NCBI RefSeq assembly: GCF_039539965.1
Contig: NZ_BAABED010000001.1
Location: 2,542,001-2,606,000 of the forward strand
Reading direction: 5' to 3'
From: Arthrobacter methylotrophus
Lineage (GTDB): Bacteria; Actinomycetota; Actinomycetes; Actinomycetales; Micrococcaceae
DNA length: 64,000 nucleotides
The notes under the pieces are model-generated. The model had not been told where the DNA came from. It saw only the letters and a program-made list of their open reading frames with translations, and ran no database searches. The position numbers and the translations under genes were made by a program. This document shows positions 36,816-46,230 of this stretch, piece after piece. Within the stretch, counting starts at the first letter, position 1, and each line of letters opens with the position of its first letter.

Positions 36816-38729
36816 ATGAACAAAACACTCGATCGCGCCATGACGGAGATGAGCGAAGAAGCTCTGAGCGCCCACCTTGAATCGGCCCAGGTGCCGGCCC
36901 TCGTCATGCTGACGGCCCACGTCACTGGCGACACAAGTGTGCTGCGCGATGAATGGCGGCCGAACCTGAAGACGCTTCCGCTCAGCGGCCTGGATCCGGC
37001 AACCGAGGCTGAGGCCCGCACCTATTGCTTCGAACTGCTCACGCCGTTCCTTGCTACCCAGGACGAATGGGCAGCGGTCCCCGACGAGTCGCTGCGGCGA
37101 AAACTTGCCACTTGGCTGATGGGCGGGGAGAACGAAGACGCCCAGGCCATGGCTGCGGTCGCGTTTACCCCCAACAACGTGGACCCGCGCCAGCCCCATT
37201 GGACGCTCCAGGACATCGCCCCGGACAGCGCACTAGACGCCGTGGTGATCGGCGCCGGATTCTCCGGCCTGCTGGCCGGCCTGCGCCTGAAGCAGGCGGG
37301 TGTTCCGTTCAAGATCATCGAGAAGAGCCTGGACGTCGGCGGCACCTGGTGGGAAAACACCTACCCCGACTGCCGCACCGACGTCCGCAGCCACATCTAC
37401 ACCTATTCCTTCGTCCAGCACGATTGGGAAACCCACTACGGCCGCCAGGAAAAGATCCACCGCTACCTGCACCAGTTCGCCGCCGACAATGGCCTGCTCG
37501 AGCACATGGTCTTCGGCACCGAGGTCACGGCCACCCACTGGGACGAGGAAACCGGAACCTGGACCCTTGAAACCAAGACGGCCGCAGGCGTCGGGGAAAT
37601 CATCGAATCCAACATTGTGGTCAGCGCCGTGGGCCAGCTCAACCGGCCCTCGATCCCCAACCTCCTGGGCCTGGATTCCTTCAGCGGTCCGGTGGTCCAC
37701 TCTGCGCAATGGGACCACAGCATCGATTTCAGCGGCAAGCGCGTGGTTGTCATCGGCACCGGTGCCAGCACCCTGCAGTTCGCTCCCGCCATCTCGAAGG
37801 TTGCCGAGAAGGTAACGATTTTCCAGCGCAGCGCCCCGTGGCTGCGTCCCACCCCGGTGCTGCGCCAGGAGATCGAAACCGGCGAACGCTGGATGCTGAA
37901 CAACCTGAACCAGTACCGCGCCTACTACCGCTTCTCCATTTTCCTGCCCCGGCTCATCGGCAACCTGCCAGCCGCGACTGTGGACCCGGACTTCCCGCCG
38001 ACGGAGGTCTCGGTCTCCGCCGCCAACGAGGAGCTGCGCCAGGAGCTGACCGCATACCTTGAGGAGCAGGCCGGGGACGACGAGGAACTGCGCAAGCAGA
38101 TCATCCCCGATTACCCACCGGCCGCCAAGCGGGTCATCTGCGACGACGGAACCTGGGTGAAGACGCTCAAGCGGGACAACGTCCGCTTGGTCAGTCAGGG
38201 AGTGAACCGCATCGACTCCGACGGCGTGTGGCTTGGCGACGAGCACGTTCCGGCCGACATCATCCTGCTCGGCACCGGCTTCAAGGCCTCCGACTTCCTG
38301 CTGCCTATGTCCGTATCCGGCATCGGAGGCAAGGACCTGCACGAGACCTGGGGCATCGACGCGAGCGCCTACCTGGGAGTGACACTGCCTGGCTACCCGA
38401 ACTTCTTCTGCATGTACGGGCCCAACACAAACACTGTTGTCCACGGGAACCTGGTGTTCTTCCTCGAATGCCAGGCCAACTACATCATCGATGCAGTGAA
38501 GACGCTGGCCGCCGGCGGCTACCGTGCGATGTCCCTGCGCCCCGACGTGTTTGCCGAGTACGACAAGGAAATCACCGAAGCCAGCGCCAAGCGCACCTGG
38601 GGCTGGTCCAAGACCCACAGCTGGTACATGAACGCCGAGGGCCGTTCCACCATCATGTGGCCGCTTCCGGCCCGCGAATACTTCGAACGCACCAGCCATG
38701 TGCGCAGCGAAGACTACAACTTCGGCTGA
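36816..38729 (+). CDS. Baeyer-Villiger monooxygenase, 4-hydroxyacetophenone monooxygenase type
   Basis: A 637-residue flavoprotein. Residues 1-140 form an N-terminal extension, then the FAD motif VVIGAGFSGLLAGLRLKQAG, the BVMO fingerprint FSGPVVHSAQWD near residue 289, and the NADPH motif VVVIGTGASTLQF near residue 312. The extension plus total length match HAPMO (about 640 residues), which turns aryl ketones into aryl esters; related enzymes oxidise cyclic ketones to lactones. FAD, NADPH and oxygen are needed. The genes on both sides encode hydrolases, an ideal context for splitting the ester or lactone. Substrate unknown. Confidence 0.9.
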   Translation: MNKTLDRAMTEMSEEALSAHLESAQVPALVMLTAHVTGDTSVLRDEWRPNLKTLPLSGLDPATEAEARTYCFELLTPFLATQDEWAAVPDESLRRKLATWLMGGENEDAQAMAAVAFTPNNVDPRQPHWTLQDIAPDSALDAVVIGAGFSGLLAGLRLKQAGVPFKIIEKSLDVGGTWWENTYPDCRTDVRSHIYTYSFVQHDWETHYGRQEKIHRYLHQFAADNGLLEHMVFGTEVTATHWDEETGTWTLETKTAAGVGEIIESNIVVSAVGQLNRPSIPNLLGLDSFSGPVVHSAQWDHSIDFSGKRVVVIGTGASTLQFAPAISKVAEKVTIFQRSAPWLRPTPVLRQEIETGERWMLNNLNQYRAYYRFSIFLPRLIGNLPAATVDPDFPPTEVSVSAANEELRQELTAYLEEQAGDDEELRKQIIPDYPPAAKRVICDDGTWVKTLKRDNVRLVSQGVNRIDSDGVWLGDEHVPADIILLGTGFKASDFLLPMSVSGIGGKDLHETWGIDASAYLGVTLPGYPNFFCMYGPNTNTVVHGNLVFFLECQANYIIDAVKTLAAGGYRAMSLRPDVFAEYDKEITEASAKRTWGWSKTHSWYMNAEGRSTIMWPLPAREYFERTSHVRSEDYNFG

Positions 38730-38780
38730 CCAGCTCCCCCTTTTACTTCCACCATCCGACCCACCTCACCGGAGACTCAA

Positions 38781-39641
38781 TTGCTCACCGAGACATCCTT
38801 GATCACCGAGGCCACGACGATCGTCGCCAACCTCGAAACCCGCTACCTTGCTGGAGGCCCCGACGACGGCGTCCCCGTGGTTTTCCTGCATGACGGTGCC
38901 TGGGGCGGTGCCTCCGACGTGACATGGAGTCGCGTCCTTCCGCTGGCCGCGGAGAAATTCCGCGTCATCGCACCCGACTTCCTCGGCTACGGCGGATCGG
39001 CCAAGTCGATCCGCGTGGACGTCTCGCCGTTCGCCTTCCGCATCCGCCACGTCTTCTCCCTGCTCGATTCCCTGGGCATCAACGGGCCGGTGCACCTGGT
39101 TGGAAACTCCTTCGGCGGATCGATCGGCCTGCGCGCGCTGGCCGATGAGACCTACCGCGGACGGATCGCCTCCGTCACCACGATCAACGGTACCGGCGGC
39201 CCGTGGAAGGCTCCGGACATGGCCAAGATCGGCGACTTCGACGGCACCCGGACCCGCCTTGAGGAGATCCTCGACATCCTCTGCGACCCTTCGGACGGCC
39301 GGGAAGCCCAGCTCGATGCCCGATTTGGCTGGGCGGCCGCGCCCGGGCACTTCACGGCCATGCGGGGACCACACATGCCGGTACCCGAGGCGCTCAAAGT
39401 TGAGCGCCCGGCCGATCCCTACCCCGCGCAGCTTCAGGGGGTCGCCACACCTGTCCTACTCGTGGAGTGCACCGGGGACACGCTGCTGGAAAGCGGCTGG
39501 TCCAAGAATCTCCAGGCCGCGCTGCCCAACGCACAGGCCGAACTACTGCCGTACAAGCACTGCCCCAACATCACCCACCCGCAGGAGACCTGGGACCTGA
39601 TCGGCGGATTCCTCAAATCGACCATCGAAGGCGGCAAGTAA
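38781..39641 (+). CDS. Alpha/beta hydrolase downstream of the monooxygenase
   Basis: A 286-residue hydrolase with an HDG oxyanion segment (VVFLHDGAWGG), DFLGYGGSAKS, the nucleophile LVGNSFGGSIGL and the terminal His region LPYKHCPNITHP. The build is like meta-cleavage product or ester hydrolases. It uses a TTG start with GGAGA upstream. Its TAA overlaps the next start. It most likely cleaves the ester or lactone made by the Baeyer-Villiger enzyme or a later C-C bond. Confidence 0.87.
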   Translation: MLTETSLITEATTIVANLETRYLAGGPDDGVPVVFLHDGAWGGASDVTWSRVLPLAAEKFRVIAPDFLGYGGSAKSIRVDVSPFAFRIRHVFSLLDSLGINGPVHLVGNSFGGSIGLRALADETYRGRIASVTTINGTGGPWKAPDMAKIGDFDGTRTRLEEILDILCDPSDGREAQLDARFGWAAAPGHFTAMRGPHMPVPEALKVERPADPYPAQLQGVATPVLLVECTGDTLLESGWSKNLQAALPNAQAELLPYKHCPNITHPQETWDLIGGFLKSTIEGGK

Positions 39642-40351
39642 TGACGGATAACGGCACGTTCCCGGCCTTGGTCCTCAGCGGCGGGTCCTCCGGCATCGGC
39701 GAGGCGTTGGCTGCGGACCTGCGGAACGATTGGGCGGTCACGTCCGTCTCCCGTTCCTTGCCCAGCAACCCGCTTGACGGGGTGAACTACGTCGCCGGCG
39801 ACGTCGCCGGCGACGCTCCGCAGGCCGTGCGTGAATCCCTGGCGGCACAGGGCCGCACCAGCATCCACTCACTGGTCCACTGTGCGGGCATCGGGGTGTT
39901 CGGCCCGTTCATGGAGATGCCCAAGGCAGAGTGGGAGCGTGTGCTGCTGCTGAACCTGCACGGCACGCTGAACTTCGTCCAGGGCGTTGCGGACCTGGTG
40001 GAGGACGGCGGCAGGATTGTCCTCTTCTCCTCCGGCACCGTGTTCAAGGCTCCCGCGGGCGCGGCAGCCTATGCGGCCTCCAAGGCCGGCATCATCGGCT
40101 TCTCCCGGAGCCTCGCCGCGGAAATGGGCGCACGGAATATCACTGTCAACGTGATTGCCCCCGGCTTGGTCATGACCCCGCTGGCCACCCAGCTCGCCGG
40201 CGGTGAGGCAAAGAACATCGAGACCAGGGCCATCAAGCGAGCCTCGGTGGTCGAAGACTATGTCGGCCCCACCCGTTTCTTCCTCTCACCCGGCGCCGGG
40301 TTCGTGACCGGGCAGACCCTGGTGGTCGACGGCGGCTCGATCCGCCGCTGA
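39641..40351 (+). CDS. SDR family oxidoreductase
   Basis: A 236-residue SDR with VLSGGSSGIGEALA, an HCAG in place of NNAG, catalytic Ser in VLFSSGTVFKAP and YAASK. The ATG overlaps the stop of the hydrolase by one base; the longer upstream frame is rejected. It would oxidise or reduce a hydroxyl group freed by the hydrolase or formed during beta-oxidation. Confidence 0.9.
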   Translation: MTDNGTFPALVLSGGSSGIGEALAADLRNDWAVTSVSRSLPSNPLDGVNYVAGDVAGDAPQAVRESLAAQGRTSIHSLVHCAGIGVFGPFMEMPKAEWERVLLLNLHGTLNFVQGVADLVEDGGRIVLFSSGTVFKAPAGAAAYAASKAGIIGFSRSLAAEMGARNITVNVIAPGLVMTPLATQLAGGEAKNIETRAIKRASVVEDYVGPTRFFLSPGAGFVTGQTLVVDGGSIRR

Positions 40352-40425
40352 CCGCCAAGGTCCACACCATAGCCCGAGCGGCACCGGCGCAGACCGGCTC
40401 AATACTGCATTTGAAAGGTTCAAAG

Positions 40426-41628
40426 ATGACCACAACGGCCGACCGTCGAACAGCTACCTCCGACTACTTCCAGCTGGATGATGACCTCAGCCAGGAGGAG
40501 ATCGGCATCCGGGACAAGGTCCGGACGTTCGCCGAGAATCAAGTTTTGCCTGTCATCAACGAGTACTGGGAGAGGGCCGAGTTCCCCGCTGTGCTGCTGC
40601 CGCCGCTGGCCGAGTTGGGTATCATAGGCACGATCATCCAGGGTTACGGCTGCCCGGGCATGAGCCGCAAGGCCGCCGGCATGGTGGCCCGTGAGATGGC
40701 CCGCGCAGACGGCAGCCTGAACACCTTCCTGGGTGTGCACTCCAATCTGTGCATGGGAGCACTGAATATCCTCGGCAGCGAGCAGCAAAAAGAACGCTGG
40801 CTTCCTGCCCTGGCACGGATTGAAAAAACAGGAGCCTTCGCCCTGACCGAACCGGACCACGGCTCGGACTCCGTCGCGCTGGAAACCCACGCCCGGCGCG
40901 ACGGGGACCAGTGGGTGATCAGCGGGCACAAGCGGTGGATCGGCAATGGACATGTCGCGGACGTTATTGTCCTGTTCGCCCGCAACACCGAGGACGGGAA
41001 CGTCAACGCGTTCGTTGTCGAAAAGGACTACGACGGCTGCTACCCGGCGGGCTACTCCCCCACCGTGATCACCGGCAAGGTGGGCAAGCGGGCCATCCTG
41101 CAGGCCGACATCGTCATCGAGGAAATGCGCCTGCCCGCGGCCAACAGGCTCGAAGGTTGCCACTCCTTCCGCGACGTATCCCGGGTCCTGCAGGCGACCC
41201 GTGGCGGGGCTGCCTGGGAAGCCGTCGGACATGCCATGGCAGTTTTCGAGATTGCCGCCGATTACGCCCAGACCCGCCACCAGTTCGGCAAGCCGATCGC
41301 CTCCTTCCAGCTGGTTCAATCCCGGCTGGCGAACATGCTCAGCGAACTGACCACCATGCAGCTGCTGTGCACCCGGATGGCCGAACTCGCCGACCGCGGC
41401 CAGCTCACCAACGCCCAGGCGTCCATGGTCAAAATGGCCACCGCCCAAAAAGGCAAGTGGATCTGCAACGAGGCACGCGAGCTGCTCGGCGGCAACGGCC
41501 TGCTCCTGGAGAACCACGTCATCCGCCACATGACCGACATGGAAGTCGTCTCCACCTATGAGGGAACGGACTCGATGCAGGCGCTCATCGTGGGCCGCGA
41601 CATCACCGGCATCTCCGCCTTCAACTGA
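40426..41628 (+). CDS. Acyl-CoA dehydrogenase
   Basis: A 400-residue acyl-CoA dehydrogenase with FALTEPDHGSDSVALETHA (FAD contact), the RWIGNG segment and the C-terminal catalytic Glu in STYEGTDSMQALIVGR. The sequence is near the glutaryl-CoA dehydrogenase branch. It introduces the 2,3 double bond in an acyl-CoA. The ATG at 40426 is preceded by AAAGG; a TTG at 40411 is less likely. Confidence 0.9.
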   Translation: MTTTADRRTATSDYFQLDDDLSQEEIGIRDKVRTFAENQVLPVINEYWERAEFPAVLLPPLAELGIIGTIIQGYGCPGMSRKAAGMVAREMARADGSLNTFLGVHSNLCMGALNILGSEQQKERWLPALARIEKTGAFALTEPDHGSDSVALETHARRDGDQWVISGHKRWIGNGHVADVIVLFARNTEDGNVNAFVVEKDYDGCYPAGYSPTVITGKVGKRAILQADIVIEEMRLPAANRLEGCHSFRDVSRVLQATRGGAAWEAVGHAMAVFEIAADYAQTRHQFGKPIASFQLVQSRLANMLSELTTMQLLCTRMAELADRGQLTNAQASMVKMATAQKGKWICNEARELLGGNGLLLENHVIRHMTDMEVVSTYEGTDSMQALIVGRDITGISAFN

Positions 41629-41706
41629 CGCCCTTCAACTAAACCCTCGACCCTTACCGGATCGGGACAGCACGACACAGACACGAACTTAAGGACTGAA
41701 AAAGAT

Positions 41707-42933
41707 ATGGCTGAGGCCTTCCTGATTGGTGGCGCCCGCACGCCCGTGGGCCGCTACGGCGGCTCCCTCTCGTCGATGCGCCCTGACGACCTTGCGGCAC
41801 TCACCGTACGCGCCGCCGTCGAACGCGCCGGTATTGATCCGGCGGTTGTGGATGAGGTGATCCTCGGCAACGCCAACGGCGCCGGTGCGGAGAACCGCAA
41901 CGTGGCCCGCATGGCCTGGCTCCTGAACGGCTACCCGGACAGCGTCCCGGGAATCACCGTCAACCGCCTCTGCGCCTCCGGCCTGTCCGCCATCATCATG
42001 GCCTCCCACATGGTCAAGGCCGGCGCCGCGGACATCGTGGTAGCTGGCGGTGTGGAGTCGATGAGCCGTGCCCCCTGGGTCATGGAAAAACCTGACAAGG
42101 CCTTCGCCAAGCCCGGAGCCGTCTTTGACACGTCGATCGGCTGGCGCTTCACCAACCCGGCGTTCCTCTCCGGGCCGAACTCCCGCGACGGCAAGGCCGC
42201 GTTCTCCATGCCCGAGACCGCCGAGGAAGTGGCCCGCGTATACGGCACGTCGCGGGAGGACTGCGACGCCTTTGCCGTCCGCTCCCATGAACGGGCCCTG
42301 GCGGCCATCAACGCCGGCCGGTTCGCCGATGAGATCGTGCCCGTGGGCATCACCGGACGCAAGGGCGCCACCACCCTCGTGGACACCGATGAGGGACCCC
42401 GGCCCGGGACCAGCCTGGAGGTCCTCGCCGCGCTCCGACCCGTCGTCAGGGGCGGCTCCGTGGTCACCGCCGGCAATGCCTCCACCCTCAACGACGGATC
42501 GTCCGCCATCATCGTCGCCTCCGAGGCCGCTATCCAGAAATACGGGCTGACGCCCCGCGCAAGGATCCTCGAGGGCAGCTCCGCGGGAGTGGCCCCTGAA
42601 GTGATGGGCATCGGTCCCGTCCCCGCAACCCGGAAGGTACTGGATCGCGCCGGCCTCTCGGTCAGTGACCTGGGCGCCGTCGAACTCAACGAGGCCTTCG
42701 CCTCCCAGTCGCTCGCCGTCATGCGGGAGCTCAAGCTGGAAGAGGACATTGTGAATTCCGACGGCGGCGCCATCGCCCTCGGCCACCCGCTCGGCTCCTC
42801 CGGGTCCCGGCTCGTCGTGACCCTGCTCGGACGCATGGAACGCGAACTCACCGGCAACGCCCGCAAGCTCGGCCTCGCGACCATGTGCGTCGGCGTCGGC
42901 CAGGGAACAGCCCTGCTCATCGAGGGCGTCTGA
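41707..42933 (+). CDS. Thiolase (acetyl-CoA acyltransferase)
   Basis: A 408-residue thiolase with all active-site segments: the nucleophilic Cys in VNRLCASGLSA, NEAFASQSL, the His in GGAIALGHPLGSSG and the C-terminal Cys in MCVGVGQGTALLIEG. It splits a 3-oxoacyl-CoA with CoA to give acetyl-CoA and a shortened acyl-CoA. It is encoded with the crotonase and dehydrogenase as a complete beta-oxidation set; the next ATG overlaps its stop. Confidence 0.93.
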   Translation: MAEAFLIGGARTPVGRYGGSLSSMRPDDLAALTVRAAVERAGIDPAVVDEVILGNANGAGAENRNVARMAWLLNGYPDSVPGITVNRLCASGLSAIIMASHMVKAGAADIVVAGGVESMSRAPWVMEKPDKAFAKPGAVFDTSIGWRFTNPAFLSGPNSRDGKAAFSMPETAEEVARVYGTSREDCDAFAVRSHERALAAINAGRFADEIVPVGITGRKGATTLVDTDEGPRPGTSLEVLAALRPVVRGGSVVTAGNASTLNDGSSAIIVASEAAIQKYGLTPRARILEGSSAGVAPEVMGIGPVPATRKVLDRAGLSVSDLGAVELNEAFASQSLAVMRELKLEEDIVNSDGGAIALGHPLGSSGSRLVVTLLGRMERELTGNARKLGLATMCVGVGQGTALLIEGV

Positions 42934-43739
42934 TGACGGCGGTGGTGAACGACGCCGGAACCTCCCTGGACGCATCGTCCATCACGGCGCTGCTGATTGA
43001 CGAACGCGGGGACCGTTTGGCGGTCCGGCTGCACAGGCCGGAGGTGCGCAATGCAATTGACCAGACCATTGTCGATGAGCTCCATGCAGTCTGCGCGCAC
43101 CTTGAACGGACACCCAAAGTCCTGATTCTCTCCGGCACTCCCGGTGAGCCGGCCACCGGAACAACGGCCATTTTTGCCTCCGGTGCGGACATCGCCCAAT
43201 TGCGCGGACGTCGTCGGGATGATGCCCTGGCCGGGATCAACTCCGGCGTCTTCGACCGGATCGCGAGGCTTCCCATGCCCGTCATCGCGGCACTGGACGG
43301 CTTCGCGCTGGGTGGCGGGGCGGAACTGGCCTACGCGGCCGATTTCCGTATCGGCACGCCGGGCCTGCGGATGGGCAACCCGGAAACCGGGCTGGGCATC
43401 ATGGCCGCCGCCGGGGCAACATGGCGACTGCGCGAGCTCGTCGGGGAACCCTTGGCCAAGGAAATCCTCCTCGCCGGACGCACCCTGACAGGCCAGGAAT
43501 GCCTCAGCGCCGGCCTGATCACAGAACTCGTTGAACCCGGGCACCTCCTGGATGCCGCCCACGCCCTGGCCGACCGCATTGCCCGGCAGGACACCCTCGC
43601 CGTGCGCCTGACAAAAACCGTCTTCCACTCGCCGCGGGAGGTCCATCCACTCATCGACAACCTGGCCCAAGGCATCCTCTTCGAATCCGCGGCCAAATTC
43701 GACCGCATGCAGCAGTTCCTGGACAGGAAGAAGCAGTAA
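42933..43739 (+). CDS. Enoyl-CoA hydratase/isomerase
   Basis: A 268-residue crotonase-fold protein. Oxyanion-hole residues are in IFASGADIAQL and DGFALGGGAELAYAADFRI, and both Glu positions expected for hydration are present (GGGAELA and MGNPETGLGI). It adds water to a 2-enoyl-CoA. The ATG at 42933 overlaps the thiolase stop, and its own stop overlaps the next start, so translation is coupled. Confidence 0.92.
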   Translation: MTAVVNDAGTSLDASSITALLIDERGDRLAVRLHRPEVRNAIDQTIVDELHAVCAHLERTPKVLILSGTPGEPATGTTAIFASGADIAQLRGRRRDDALAGINSGVFDRIARLPMPVIAALDGFALGGGAELAYAADFRIGTPGLRMGNPETGLGIMAAAGATWRLRELVGEPLAKEILLAGRTLTGQECLSAGLITELVEPGHLLDAAHALADRIARQDTLAVRLTKTVFHSPREVHPLIDNLAQGILFESAAKFDRMQQFLDRKKQ

Positions 43740-44626
43740 TGACAAACACCATCGAAGCATCCTTCGGCACTCCTGCCGGGCTCCTGCCAGCCACCCTCGG
43801 GGTACTGGGCGGCGGCCGCATGGGTGCCGGCATCGCCCATGCCTTCCTCCTCAACGGTTCGAAAGTGACCGTCGTCGAGCGCGACGACGACTCCGCCCGC
43901 GGCGCCCAGGAGCGCGTCGCTGCTTCCATCGCTGCGTCGTTTGACCGCGGTGCCCTGTCGGGGGATTGCGGTGAGGTCCTGAAGAGGTTCGAAACGAGCA
44001 CCGACTACGCCGCCTTCGCCTCCTGCGACCTCGTGGTCGAGGCCGTTCCCGAGGACGGAAAGCTGAAGGCGACCGCACTCAGCGCCGTGGCGGAACACCT
44101 TTCCCCGCATGCCTATCTCGCGACCAACACCTCGTCCCTGTCGGTCAGCAGGCTCGCCGAGGCGCTGCCTAAGCCTGAGTCGTTCCTGGGCCTGCATTTC
44201 TTCAACCCTGTCCCCACCTCCACGCTCATCGAGGTTGTAGTCGGTGAAAAAACCTCCGAAGAGACTCTCGCCGCAGCAAAACAGTGGGTGTCTGGGCTGG
44301 GCAAAACCGCCGTCGTGGTCCAGGACGCGCCCGGCTTTGCCTCCTCCCGCCTTGGCGTCGCCATCGCACTGGAGGCGATGCGCATGGTCGAGGCAGGCGT
44401 CGCTTCTGCCGAGGACATCGACAACGCCATGGTTTTGGGCTACAAACACCCCACCGGACCCCTGAAGACAACCGACATTGTGGGTCTTGACGTGCGCCTC
44501 AGCATCGCCGAGTACCTGCATGCCACCCTCGGCGAGCGTTTCGCACCGCCGCAGATCCTGCACGACATGGTTGCTGCCGGTGATCTGGGGCGCAAGACCG
44601 GCAAGGGCTTCTACAACTGGAACTGA
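43739..44626 (+). CDS. 3-hydroxyacyl-CoA dehydrogenase
   Basis: A 295-residue NAD-dependent dehydrogenase with GVLGGGRMGAGIAHAFLLNG, an acidic residue after strand two (VVERDDD) and the catalytic HFFNPVP. It ends with GRKTGKGFYNW, the standard C-terminal signature. It oxidises the 3-hydroxyacyl-CoA formed by the hydratase encoded directly before it. Confidence 0.93.
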   Translation: MTNTIEASFGTPAGLLPATLGVLGGGRMGAGIAHAFLLNGSKVTVVERDDDSARGAQERVAASIAASFDRGALSGDCGEVLKRFETSTDYAAFASCDLVVEAVPEDGKLKATALSAVAEHLSPHAYLATNTSSLSVSRLAEALPKPESFLGLHFFNPVPTSTLIEVVVGEKTSEETLAAAKQWVSGLGKTAVVVQDAPGFASSRLGVAIALEAMRMVEAGVASAEDIDNAMVLGYKHPTGPLKTTDIVGLDVRLSIAEYLHATLGERFAPPQILHDMVAAGDLGRKTGKGFYNWN

Positions 44627-44702
44627 TCGGGCGGCGGGGCGCAGCGGCGCCGCTCCGCCCTCGTTCCCGGAACACCCGACCACCACCATGAAAGGCCCAC
44701 AG

Positions 44703-45863
44703 ATGTCTGACATCAGTGATTTGATTGACTTCGATTCCTTGCTCACCGCGGAAGAGCGTACGCTGCGCGATTCCGTGCGGTCCTTCGTTGACAGCGAGAT
44801 CAAGCCGAACATCGCAGGCTGGTACGAAAATGGCCACTTCCCGGTGGAGATCGTCCCGGAACTGGCCAAGCTCGGCCTACTGGGCATGCACCTGAAAGGC
44901 TACGGCTGCGCCGGCCGTTCCGCCGTGGACTACGGCCTGGCGGGTGCGGAGCTGGAAGCCGGCGACTCGGGGACGCGGACCCTTGTTTCTGTGCAGGGAT
45001 CGCTGGCCATGAGCGCCATCTACAAGCACGGCTCCGACGAGCAGAAGCAGGAATGGCTGCCGGCAATGGCCAAAGGCGAGGTGATCGGCTGCTTCGGCCT
45101 GACCGAACCCACTGCCGGATCGGATCCGGGCAGCATGACTACTTTCGCCCGCTGCGACGGCGGCGACTGGGTGCTCAACGGCGCCAAGCGCTGGATCGGA
45201 TTGGCGTCCGTGGCCCAGATCGCCATCATCTGGGCCCAGACCGACGGCGGGGTGCGCGGCTTCCTGGTGCCCACTTCGACCCCGGGATTCACGGCCACGC
45301 CGATCGGAGCGAAGCTGTCCATGCGCTCCTCCATCCAGTGCGACATAGAACTCACAGACGTTCGCCTGCCCGAATCCGCGGTATTGCCGAACGTCGTCGG
45401 GCTCAAGGGCCCGTTCTCCTGCCTGAATGAGGCCCGCTACGGCATCATCTGGGGCGCCATGGGAGCGGCCCGCGACTCCTTCGAGGCCGCCCTGGACTAT
45501 TCCAAGGGCCGTATGCAGTTCGGCAGACCACTGGCCGGCTACCAGCTGACCCAGCAGAAGCTGGTGGACATGGCTTTAGAGATCAACAAGGGCTTCCTGC
45601 TCGCCCTGCACCTGGGCCGGAAGAAGGACGCCGGAACGCTGCAGCCGGACCAGATCTCGGTTGGTAAACTGAACAATTGCCGTGAGGCCATCAAAATTGC
45701 CCGCGAAGCCCGCACCATCCTCGGGGGCAATGGCATCACCTTGGACTACTCACCGTTGCGGCACGCGAACAACCTCGAATCCGTGCGCACCTACGAGGGC
45801 ACCGACGAAGTCCACACCCTCATTCTGGGCCAGCGACTCACCGGCGTCGCTGCCTTCCGCTAA
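44703..45863 (+). CDS. Glutaryl-CoA dehydrogenase-like acyl-CoA dehydrogenase
   Basis: A 386-residue flavoprotein very similar in pattern to glutaryl-CoA dehydrogenase: IGCFGLTEPTAGSDPGSM, the stretch RTILGGNGITLDYSPLRHAN, and the catalytic Glu in VRTYEGTDEVHTLILGQRL. GcdH oxidises and decarboxylates glutaryl-CoA to crotonyl-CoA, which the preceding hydratase, dehydrogenase and thiolase would turn into two acetyl-CoA. The ATG at 44703 was chosen on homology; a long upstream frame is spurious. It is the last gene of the ten-gene operon. Confidence 0.88.
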   Translation: MSDISDLIDFDSLLTAEERTLRDSVRSFVDSEIKPNIAGWYENGHFPVEIVPELAKLGLLGMHLKGYGCAGRSAVDYGLAGAELEAGDSGTRTLVSVQGSLAMSAIYKHGSDEQKQEWLPAMAKGEVIGCFGLTEPTAGSDPGSMTTFARCDGGDWVLNGAKRWIGLASVAQIAIIWAQTDGGVRGFLVPTSTPGFTATPIGAKLSMRSSIQCDIELTDVRLPESAVLPNVVGLKGPFSCLNEARYGIIWGAMGAARDSFEAALDYSKGRMQFGRPLAGYQLTQQKLVDMALEINKGFLLALHLGRKKDAGTLQPDQISVGKLNNCREAIKIAREARTILGGNGITLDYSPLRHANNLESVRTYEGTDEVHTLILGQRLTGVAAFR

Positions 45864-45895
45864 ACCCGGAGCAGCAGCACTTGATCCAAAAATTA

Positions 45896-45928
45896 GGTCC
45901 CTTGGGTAACAGCGACGTTACCGGGACC
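45896..45928 (+). terminator. Stem-loop after the glutaryl-CoA dehydrogenase-like gene
   Basis: GGTCCC and GGTAAC pair with GTTACC and GGGACC; a three-base bulge lies on the left side and the loop is AGCGAC. It sits 33 bases after the stop and just before the ribosome binding site of the next small gene, so it may end the operon or attenuate read-through. Confidence 0.5.
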
Positions 45929-45948
45929 CACGCGAAGGAACTCGATTC

Positions 45949-46230
45949 ATGCAAACGTTGAGGCGAAATAGACCGTATCTGATGACGCGGTGGAAGTACC
46001 TGTGGCGTGGGGAGTTCGTCGGGCTGCGCCGGGAGGGGCGGGAAATAGACTCCGGCTGGGTCGATGACGTCAGCCCTGATGGCACCATCATGTGGATCCA
46101 CCTGACAAAAGGAAGAGGCCGCATGATGGTTCACGTCAGCGACGGACTCGACGTCTGGCGAGTGGATACCCGGATATTGCTGTTGGGCGACGGTGGGAAC
46201 ACTAGAAGGGTAATGACATGTCCAAAGTGA
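45949..46230 (+). CDS. Small basic hypothetical protein
   Basis: A 93-residue protein beginning MQTLRRNRPYLMTRWKYLWR, rich in Arg and Trp, with a beta-rich centre (DSGWVDDVSPDGTIMWIHLT) and VHVSDGLDVWRVD. AAGGAACTC lies upstream of the ATG. It overlaps the MFS gene start by 13 bases, so it is probably translated with it. I do not recognise a family; the central part could be a small SH3-like barrel. Confidence 0.65.
   Translation: MQTLRRNRPYLMTRWKYLWRGEFVGLRREGREIDSGWVDDVSPDGTIMWIHLTKGRGRMMVHVSDGLDVWRVDTRILLLGDGGNTRRVMTCPK

Noticed and set aside
37233..38699. A 488-codon minus-strand frame over the monooxygenase
   Set aside because: The plus strand carries all monooxygenase motifs; the minus frame has no domain.
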